NCBI GenBank assembly: GCA_036897485.1
Contig: JAYMTF010000724.1
Coordinates: forward strand, 1-31,114
DNA length: 31,114 bases
Origin: Pelargonium nanum
Lineage: Eukaryota; Streptophyta; Magnoliopsida; Geraniales; Geraniaceae
Direction: 5' to 3'
Position 1 is the stretch's first letter, and every line of letters begins with the position of its first letter. Both the position numbers and the translations under genes were made by a program. Shown one piece after another: positions 1 to 8,700 of the stretch. The notes beneath the pieces are model-generated. The model ran no database searches. It was not told the DNA's origin and saw only the letters and a program-made list of their open reading frames with translations.

Positions 1-197
1 CACTAATCTGCGTAAACGGAAGCTGGAAAAAACTCGAGCACAGAACAGATTTGAAATCACACACACTAACACACCAAAAACAAGTTCAGCTCAGCTAAAT
101 GACGAAGAAGATAGTACTAGCTAGTGAACAGAAACATCAAACCCTAACGATTCAAGTATCGTTAAGCGTAGCTAGTTGGAGAAGCTATAGAGATTAC

Positions 198-231
198 CTG
201 AGACGGAGACAGGAGCTATGGAGGTAGCCAT
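198..231 (-). CDS. First coding exon of a probable chloroplast-targeted protein (partial gene)
   Basis: On the minus strand an ATG at 231 follows a CT-rich leader and opens MATSIAPVSVS, then meets a CAG|GTAATC donor, so the exon is 34 nt and ends in phase 1. The rest of the gene lies left of position 1. Met-Ala-Thr-Ser followed by small, hydroxylated and uncharged residues is the usual start of a chloroplast transit peptide, and short first exons are common in nuclear genes for plastid proteins. The product cannot be named from 11 residues. The intron seen at 1-197 carries a telo-box (AAACCCTAA, 139-147) close to the donor. The GA-rich stretch at 241-275 on the plus strand is the CT-rich leader of this gene. 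Exon call fairly sure; targeting is inference. Confidence 0.5.
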
Positions 232-404
232 TGGAGATCTAGAGAGAGAAAGTGATGTAGAGAGAGAGAGAAATGTGGTGAAGTGATCGAGAACCAGAGT
301 TTGTATATAGTGTGTGTGGAAGAAGAAGAAACAGAGTGACGGTGCCAAAAGATTTGGTTTCCAATAATGCCCCTCTCACTCAAACATTAAATTCTTAAAA
401 AAAA
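232..404 (-). promoter_or_regulatory. 5' leader and upstream region of the left-edge gene
   Basis: Reading leftward on the minus strand, this stretch becomes strongly CT-rich (the GA run at 241-275 on the plus strand), which is typical of a plant 5' untranslated leader just before an ATG. A TATATA-like string (plus-strand tatata around 303-308) lies about 75 bp upstream of the ATG and could be the TATA box. The promoter is compact, because a foldback transposon starts at 405. Confidence 0.35.
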
Positions 405-782
405 TGGCAAAAGCCTCAATTTCGTCCTGAACTTTGGTGTTTTGACTCAAATTAGTTTCTAAACATTTTTTAACCGAAAATGGTCCCTGAACTTTGGTGT
501 TTCGACCTAATTTGGTCCTTGAACTTTGGTGTGACCCAATTTGGTCCCTGAACTTTCACATATTGACCCAAAATGGTCATTGTCCTTCGAGTTTTTATCA
601 AAAACTAAGGATCAAATTTGGTCAATGTTTAAAAGTTTAGGGACCAAATTGGTTCACACCACAATTCAGGACCAAATTAGGTCGAACCACCAAAGTTCAG
701 GGACCATTTGTGGTTTAAAAAAATTCAGAGACTAAATTAGGTCAAAACACCAAAGTTCGGGGAACAAACTGGGTTTTTACCA
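405..782. mobile_element. Foldback (long terminal inverted repeat) element, non-coding
   Basis: Two arms of about 170 bp face each other. The left arm starts tggcaaaagcc, the right arm ends ggtttttacca, and each arm carries several copies of the unit ggtccctgaactttggtg (about 417-555 forward, 640-770 reversed) separated by gacctaattt-type spacers. The element is flanked by A8 (397-404) and A7 (783-789), which could be a target duplication but is too simple to prove one. No protein is encoded. The structure fits a foldback or Mutator-like MITE, and sequences of this kind are widespread in eudicot genomes. Similar ggtcc-type fragments occur at 10206-10347 and 18983-19113. Confidence 0.6.
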
Positions 783-1075
783 AAAAAAATCATAAAAGTG
801 TCAAAAAAATAGTTTTAAATCTTATTTTATAAAAAAATATTATTCTATGTCTAAGCAAAATCTCCCAATTAGTTATATGATTTTTTTTATATTTTAGAGA
901 ACATTAATAAACTAAAATCAAGGACTTGGGATGTTGAAATTCAGAAGTTAATACAGGGGCATAATGGGAAAACCAAATTCAAGGGTGGTTTTAAAGGAAC
1001 TTTGGATAGTCCGTCACCTACCGAATCTGCTCATTATCATTGATTTTTCAGCCAACTCAAAAACTATGATTAATT
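783..1075. other. Intergenic AT-rich stretch
   Basis: Between the foldback element and the LINE insertion I see only AT-rich sequence with no open frame of note and no recognisable motif. It includes the original insertion target of the LINE at its right end. Confidence 0.5.
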
Positions 1076-1088
1076 ATGTTGGCAAATT

Positions 1089-1462
1089 TTTTTTTTTTTT
1101 TGAAAGAAACCAATTCGATTATATTAACGACTAAAATCAGCTAATATCAGACTCGTGATAGAAATAGGACAAGAATCTCCAAACCACCCAATAAAACCCA
1201 TTACCGACTCGGACGATCTAGCTAAACCATGAGCAACCTGATTAGCAGATCTCCTAACAAACCGAAAAACAATAGAACCAAAGGACCGAACTAGAGTTTT
1301 AATATCATCAAAAATCAAATCCGAGGCACTGGAATCCTCCCCTCCGGTTTGCAAAATCTGAATGACCTGAAACGCGTCTGTCTCGATTATTACCGACCGC
1401 CAATCTCTCTCAATGAGCCAAGAGAGAGCCTCTTTGACAGTTAGAGCTTCCGCGTGGACAAG
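1089..1462 (-). mobile_element. 5'-truncated LINE with RNase H-like domain fragment
   Basis: The minus strand reads without a stop from 1460 to a stop at 1124. It gives the C-terminal part of a reverse-transcriptase-associated RNase H domain (RVT_3 type): HAEALTVKEALSWL, then VIIETDAFQVIQ (the Asp of the active-site strand), then FRFVRRSANQVAHGLAR, whose His-Gly lies in the last conserved helix. This order is standard for the 3' end of plant LINE ORF2. A short 3' tail ends in poly-A, seen as T15 at 1087-1101 on the plus strand. The insertion is bounded by a perfect 13-bp duplication atgttggcaaatt at 1076-1088 and 1463-1475. It kept only about 370 bp of the 3' end, as in abortive target-primed reverse transcription. 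The open frame and intact duplication suggest a fairly recent event. Confidence 0.85.
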
Positions 1463-1475
1463 ATGTTGGCAAATT

Positions 1476-1874
1476 CTTAGTTGTTCAATGAATTATAATT
1501 AAGAATTTTTTTTAAAGCAGTTATAACTAAGATTTAAGTTGTGAGATTATACAAATTGATAAGATTATTTAAACATTGCAAGACTACTAACAATATATAA
1601 ATTATTTACTTTATTTTAAATCTTCACACACGAGTGAGTCATTTTTCAAAATGACCATTGACGGTCTATTTTGATAATTCAAATTTAAAAATATTTTAAA
1701 ATAAATTAATGAAATATATTATTGAGTGATTTAAGTGATAGAATTAGACTAGAATCAAACAAGTAGTATGAACCAAAGATCATAACAAATAGGTCTATAC
1801 TTTAAAAAAAATAACAAATAGATTTATTTTAAGTTGGGCCTTCGAGTAGAAGAAATGGAGTATTGAGACGTGAT
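1476..1874. other. Intergenic AT-rich stretch
   Basis: AT-rich sequence with no coding frame. Nothing else recognisable was seen between the right LINE duplication and the hAT-like remnant. Confidence 0.5.
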
Positions 1875-2246
1875 TAGAGCTGGCAAATACGCTAACAAGT
1901 TGAGCTTGGGCGAAAAGGCAAATATTTGTCGAACCGCTATTCTATCAGGACGGGTCTAAAATTATCAAGTTGAATCAGTAATGGCCACATGTCAAACTCA
2001 AGCCAAATGCACTAAGACTAGGCCAAAATGAGTTGAGCCATTTAGGGCCTTTAGAGCTTAGTAAATAAGCCAACATGCCCAAGTCGAGCTAAGAGACGCA
2101 AGTATACTTATCATACTATCTTTTTGTTAGCTTGAGTTCGGTGTTATTAGAAGGAGATAGTGATTAGCCACGCGTCGAGATCAAGCCATCCCACTTAGAC
2201 TGAGCCAAGCTTAACTAAACATACGGGTCAATTTCCATCATCCCTA
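1875..2246. mobile_element. Possible hAT-like non-autonomous element remnant
   Basis: The stretch opens with tagagctggcaaatacg and closes with cgggtcaatttccatcatcccta. These resemble the terminal repeats of the tagagctggcaa family seen better preserved at 3770-3993. The interior is a low-complexity mix of GAGC/AAGCC motifs. The flanking octamers (gacgtgat and gcccaata) do not match, so either the ends are misjudged or the element is old. No coding capacity. Confidence 0.35.
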
Positions 2247-2289
2247 GCCCAATATTATCGGGTTGGATCAGCAATATCCGTCAAAAAGG

Positions 2290-2788
2290 CCCCTAAATTA
2301 AATCAAAGCAAAAGAGCAAGTAAAAGTAACCATGTTATGTGCACCGAGGCCTTCTTTTTTAGGAAAGTCTAATTGCACGTCGCTTGGTGCACAAATTAGA
2401 CTTTCCCAATAAAGTAACAATTCCATAACTGCCTTCACCAGAGCAAAAACACCACAAGAAAGTAAATAAACTATAAAGAAAATCTTGTAAACCAACTTAT
2501 GGTCCCATTGTTCCTTGTAACATTCTGAACCTGTTCCTGCTTTAATACCCTCTGTATATACACAAACCACCTGTTTACGCGCTCAAAAACCCGAAAAAAC
2601 AAACCCTAAAGTCACAAAAACCGAACCAAGAGTAAATTTCCAGGAAAGGGTAAAAGAGTCAGAAATATTATTGCTAAACCTGTGTGGTGTATGAACAGAT
2701 GGAGAAGGAGATCATTGTATTGTACAAGATCTGGTATTGCATTTTCCGACACCCCATATGTCAATGTACATTCTCTGTCACCCTCGGC
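2290..2788 (-). other. 3' untranslated and downstream region of the AIPP2-like gene
   Basis: This is the sequence after the stop codon at 2789-2791 on the minus strand. No clear intron is seen. Possible weak poly-A signals (AATAAT near 2668 on the minus strand) are present. A strong hairpin lies at 2362-2406 and a telo-box-type AAACCCTAAA at 2601-2610. A 90-codon open frame here (2298-2570) has no family resemblance and is taken as chance. Confidence 0.4.
2362..2406. other. Perfect-stem hairpin
   Basis: The plus strand reads ggaaagtctaatt at 2362-2374, and its exact reverse complement aattagactttcc closes the hairpin at 2394-2406. Inside, gcac and gtgc continue the pairing around a short loop after a small bulge. 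The stem has at least 17 base pairs. It lies in or just beyond the 3' untranslated region of the AIPP2-like gene. It may be a tiny foldback transposon relic or an RNA structure; neither is proven. Confidence 0.5.
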
Positions 2789-5700
2789 CTATTTCTCCGG
2801 GAAGCCCCCGAAGAGGAGCAACGAAGTATTCACGCGGTGCCTCTCTGGCAAGAGCTGCTCGGTTTTCGGAGCAGGTTTGAGGGTTTCTTCCTTGTCCGGG
2901 ATCGGGAATGAGAGCGAGAGGGAAAGGGATGCTGAGACATCCTCCTCTTCCTCGACTATAACCTTGTCCGGGTTTTTGTCAACCACACCAACGAGAAAAG
3001 GTAGGATACTTTTACTTGGCGATTTCGTCTCAGCCCCTAATGCAAGATCGAGATTTGGGACTATGTCATGAAACTGGTCCTCTTCGGATTTGGGCGCTTT
3101 CCAGGAAATGTCCCCTAATTGCAAGCCTTCAACGTTGCGCGCAGCCACGGGAAAGAAGAACCTTTCGGCAGCTCCCGGGTCCTCTAGAATAACCTTCTTA
3201 TCACAAGGACTTTCGTAAATATGTATATCTGACGCACTTGTATCACTCCGTGAGGTTTCATCTCTAGAATTATCGTATCCATACACTCCACTGATACCTG
3301 ACTTCAGCTTCTTAATCAGACCATCTTCATTGGCTAAAGCGTCAAGATCTATGTGAGGACGTTTCCTGCTGAGCTGCAAGTTATCGAGATCCTTCATGGT
3401 TGGGTTGCTCTTCATGCTCGCTTCTTCGCTCATCGGCACAGCCTCTTCCATCAAATCCACATCAAACTTTACCGCATCTTTGCTGTTGATTATGACATCT
3501 CGTCTTTTCTTCTCGTTAAGAATTGCATCATTCACTTCTAGATTGCCGACTGGAAAAATCTTAGCAGATGGCTTATCGAGTAAAGCATCCCAGTGCATAG
3601 GCGTCTTCTCGTCTTCATTAAAATCGCTATTTATATCAATTGATCTAACAGAAGATTGGAGGTCCACATTCTGCTTACATTCCAGATCGATTTCTTCTTT
3701 CTACAGTAAAAACGGCAATACATTAAATAAAAATCAAAGCAAGTAAACAATTAAAATGATAACTTGGCTAAGAGCTGGTATTAAGTTTTCAGGTCAGGCC
3801 AGAAATATCTAGTCCTGACCCGACCCGCAAGAGAAAATGTGTACATTGAATGTAAACTGGCTGAACCTGCCCGTTTATCTTCTATGACAAAACCCAGACA
3901 AAAATGAATCGGGTCTATTTTGTACAATATGAATCCACATAATTCGTGTGAATGTCATACGCCCACAGGTTCGGGTCCATATTGCCAGCTCTAACTTGGC
4001 TGACCACTTGGCCAAAAGATGCATGAATTGGCATTTTATTTCTGTTAAGAGAGCTCTTACACAAATAACTATAACCTAGTCGTAGAATCGAAAAACCAGT
4101 AATCAAAGTAAATAAATTACTTAACTGACCAGACACTAGCAAAGAAAAGAAATCGGTACATTAAGCATGATGGAGCAATAGTTTTTTTTTTTTTTTTGAA
4201 GGATGATGGAACAATAGTTTAATCACCAATAAAGTTGCACCAAAATTATGCTGGGTGTAAGTAAAAACAGTAGACATACCACAGATGTATCTGTGCTTCT
4301 GATTTCAGGACACAATACCGAACTGCCTGTAGGATTTCTCGGCAAAGAGTGAGACTCAAGTGGACTATGATGTTGCTGAGGGACTGCTAGCGATCTCAAA
4401 CATTTCTGATCAACAGGTTCCAATTTGGTATCACGATCCCCATTTGAGGTTCCAGCAGCTAGAGGATCAGATGCAAGGAATACATCTACAGATTTATCAC
4501 ATGAAGATAGATCCTCATCCTTACGATTACGTGAAGAATGGTTCTCAGGAGAAGACATCAGAGCAGCAGGAATATTTCCGTCCTCTGGTGTGATATTCAG
4601 ACTAGGTATATCTAACTTATTTAACGATCCAGATTTGTGATCTGAGCCTTTCACTTTCTTTCCCCTGAACACCCCCCATAGGAAATATAACATATTCCAA
4701 CCTGCCAAGAATCAATCACAGTTTTAGCAGATACAATAAGGTGATGATCGCTAAAATTACTTGTTAAAGAATAATGGTTAGCTACATACCATAAACATCA
4801 GAGAAAGGAAACAATAAGAACAAGTTCATCAAAATAAAGCATATTGGGGATATTAAAGGATTGCCCATGATAACATTTTTATTTTCTCTTGTTAGGGGAG
4901 ATAGGATTGACAAATAGGAATACAGAAATACCAAAATTATGAAGTACTGAAGACAACTTTGGAATTTTAAAAAATAAATACAAAAAAACCTTATATATTT
5001 ATATTACATACTGAGTTCAACACAATAATGCTATCAACCAGCTGTTTTCTAATAACATGCACTTTTTTCTATTAGTTCTTAGCCTAAACTTATAGACTTT
5101 TAAGCAAACTCGGTAAGCAACCTAAAAGTGAATGAAGAAACCATTTCTTGGGCTCTACATGCCCAAATACAATTTCTTACAAAATGGCTTCAGCTAACCT
5201 CAGACACCAATCAGACCAATTTCAATTAGTCTACCATCAAGTAAAACAGATGTTAGTATCCATACTCTCGGGCTAAATAGGGATTATCCAGTTCCAATAT
5301 CTTGATATAATTAGCCTCCATATAATGGATACTAGATGGAAGACAGTAGTGATGAAGAATCATATACACCATTCTATTATGATATCAAAAGGTTCATTGC
5401 AAAGCATGAAAAGTCTCACACTTTCAAGCACGGACCTTCCAAAATTGAACCTCACATCTGCTACAATATGTTAACCTTAAATGAGTGTGACACTCAAAGT
5501 GAAGTGAAATCGTTATTATATTATGTGTAAAATTCTTACGCTTGGATCTCTCAGGAAGCTGGTTGGATGGAAAAATCAAGAGTTCAACATCATCGATATT
5601 TCCTTTAAGAGCTAAATCATTCTTCATCATGCTTTCCACTAAGCCCTTGTAGGTCCTCTGGTAACTGTATGAAAGCAGCGAAAACACAATTAAAACAAAG

Positions 5701-8700
5701 AATGTATAACGAAAAGAAACCACAGTGAAAAATGATGACCTTAATAAAATTTACATTTGCATATGCTTACGTATGTACTTACCTCTCAAGATCTTTGGCA
5801 AAGAAGTAAAGAGCAATATTCTCTTCCTTAGCACCACTTTCATGAAACTGCACCGGCCATGTGCTCAACCGAGGTACTTCACTCAAAAATAGCTTGTGTG
5901 GAAATTTATTCATCATCTCATTAACTTTAGGTGATGCACAAGTTGATACATGAGCTTGAAATCCGCCACATAACTCTGGCTGCGTCCCACCTCTATGCAC
6001 CTCAAAATTGCCTCTGCATAGAGAAGTGAGTTAAATTACATTTCAATGATGATAGTATAGAGTTAGAAACGAAACCAAAAGGAAATAATAACTCAAACAA
6101 ACAGTAGAAATCATTCAAAAAAAAAAAAGAATAGCTATCATACTGCCAGATGTATTCGAGCTCTGGAACGGCTGTCATTTTACAAACAGACAACGCTGCT
6201 GAAAGGTAACTGGACACTTCTCTTATGGTTGGTTTTCCATCAGAAGCAAAAATGGAATCTGAATCCCCCACTTTGGAAGAATATGCTGCTCTTGGATGTG
6301 AAGTGAGCTGCTTCATATTATCTACGGTCAACGGTTTGTGAGAGTCCGGAGTACTGTTCTGGAGAACTGCCTGACCATCGTGTATCCCTTCAGCAGATAT
6401 CATATTCCTCAAGGAACTAGGAACTGACAATTTATCTTGAGAACCTACTTCACCATTTAGGTCTGTGTTTGAAATAGGCAACTCTTCTAATTTCTCAGGT
6501 ACTACTTTCTTTTTGTATATTCCAGGTTTTTTAAGCATAGCTGCAGTTATTGCAGCTTTTAATTTATTTCCTTCTTTCATCTCCTCCCTAGAATTTCTTG
6601 TAGTAGAGACATCAATACCAGAAGCCCCTGGACTCTCAATTGTGCATGATTCTGCATCATGACCAACTTTTAAACCAGTTGTTACAGTCTGCCTAGAGAG
6701 AGATATGGAACTCTCCTTTGTTTTTTCAGCCAGATTTGATGATTCCCGCAATTGAGGAAACCCATCATGACTGGTTGGTGGTCTGTCAGCAGTCAAAGAA
6801 GAACTGGATGCAGGCTCTTCCCTTAAACTTACTAGGTTTGACTTCTGCTCTGCTGATGAAACTCCACCTGAATTAGGAAAACAGAAGAACCATCTCTTAA
6901 TCTTGCCAGATCCACGTGCAGTAAAAAATACTAATCGTAAGAATTAAAAAAAAAAGATTAAAAACTCGTAACAAAATTAGATGCAAGGAGATTTAACTAA
7001 GCAACATAAACAATTTGTGCATGATCTCAATACAAAGTGTTAAATCATACCTGAAACCCCAGTGGTTTCTGTACTTTTACGACCTAGATTGCTGATTGAT
7101 CTGGATGAAGTTAATTTGCCATCGGAATTCACAACCTTCGAATCTCGGCTATTGAGTTTATGATCGCCCTTAGGCGTATAAACTGCAGAACCAGTCTTTG
7201 TAGAACTAACCACAGGGTGCTCTAACTTAGACAAATTCTTCCTTTCAAATGTGTTCCGATCTTTTGCATGCTTTGGACTTTTGAAATCCTGAACCTGAGA
7301 TGCTCTAGGGGAGAGCATTTTAACTTTCGACTCAGGACCACTTGAGCGAATTGAGTTTGAGGATTTAAACGACATAGATTTTCCTATCGTTCTGAGAGCA
7401 CCATCCTTAATATCAAGGGAAACATTTTCTCTAGCCCCTTTCTGCTTTGGTGGAACATCATCTACAAGTTTTACCTTAGGTTTAGAACTTAAAACACTGA
7501 ATGAATTAGACTTCAACAAAGCACCTGTAACAAAAATTCCAGTTAGTTTCCAAATCAGGGACATGTTTAACGGTACGGTAAGGACCAAGAAAAAATTCAC
7601 TTAGATAACAACTACAACCTTTGGACATTTGAAGCCGTGAACCACTGGAAGGAGATTGTGCACTTTCCGCAAATTCATTACTGGGATGGTTACCATTAGA
7701 AGTTTGATGGATCGGCCTAACTTTTCCCTTTTCTAAGCTTTTGAATGAAGAATCTCTAGATAGAGCAGGTGCTCTGCTGGTACTAGATCCAATACTTGCT
7801 TCACGAGCCTGCCTTTTCACGGATGAAGCAACTTCTATAGTTTCTGCTGCTCTCTTACCAGAAATTCGTGGGCTTGGACTTACTCTGCTTTTACCTTTTG
7901 CATCAACATCTGAACCTTTCGAATCCAATTTCACACTCAACCCACTTTCTATATCGGGCTCACCTTGCTTACGATTTTCAGTTTCCTCAACAAGCTTGCA
8001 TCCTTCACAGAGCCATTCACCTTCAGGAACTTTTTGGAGCATCTGCCGCATGCAATAGCTGATTGTAGGCAAAAATTACGTCAAAAAGTGCCTTCAAAAT
8101 ATAGATTGATGTAAAGATGCAATACAAATAAAACTAAAAAAATATGAATCCATACGTGTGCTCTGCACCATCACTGCATCTACTACACACAGCAAGCAAA
8201 TCCTCCCTGCCCGCATCCCCACAGATATCACAAACTTTTACCTGTTCCAGACAAAAGGACAGTGCGAGTTAACATCTTATTTCCTACATGGAAAGAATAT
8301 CAATGCGAAGAACCCTGAACACCCAGAAAAAAGGAAAAGAAAGAAAAAGCTGAGCAATGTCTGAATTAATCCACTACAGAACACCCTTTAAAAACAGTAT
8401 CAGAACAGTTAAGAGAAGGCTCTATTAGGAGGGACTTGGCTATTTTGAATTTCAATACATTGTTTGCCTCATTTGGTCCCCACTTCCTTCCAGTTCAAAT
8501 TACCTTTGAAACGAAATACAAGGTTACCTAAATTTGTATGTGCTTCACACTTTGGATCACCAACATAGAAACATCTTTCCTTGGTAAAAAAATGAGTAAA
8601 TGATTTATTTATTTTCGAATAAGAAATTATTGTTGCTAAATGAAATTGGGCCAAGGCAACCATATGCATGTCATTGTAAATAATATCTAAGGACAATTCA

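Noticed and set aside
1089-1462. RNase H fragment as part of an LTR retrotransposon
   Set aside because: The domain type, the poly-A tail and the 13-bp target duplication fit a LINE; there are no LTRs, primer-binding site or integrase.
2362-2406. MicroRNA precursor
   Set aside because: The stem is shorter than a plant miRNA precursor needs, and no 21-nt duplex with the usual mismatches can be proposed.
2298-2570. 90-codon minus-strand frame beyond the AIPP2-like stop
   Set aside because: It spans the hairpin and reads through 3' UTR sequence with no conserved block; taken as chance.
5336-5530. Plus-strand 64-codon frame beginning MEDSSDEESYTPFYYD
   Set aside because: It looks polar and protein-like, but it lies in intron 9 of the AIPP2-like gene on the opposite strand, has no recognisable family and no visible promoter or splice context.
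7741-8062. Plus-strand frames opposite the PHD exon
   Set aside because: The minus strand carries the conserved PHD finger and Ser-rich linker; the opposite frames have no resemblance to known proteins.
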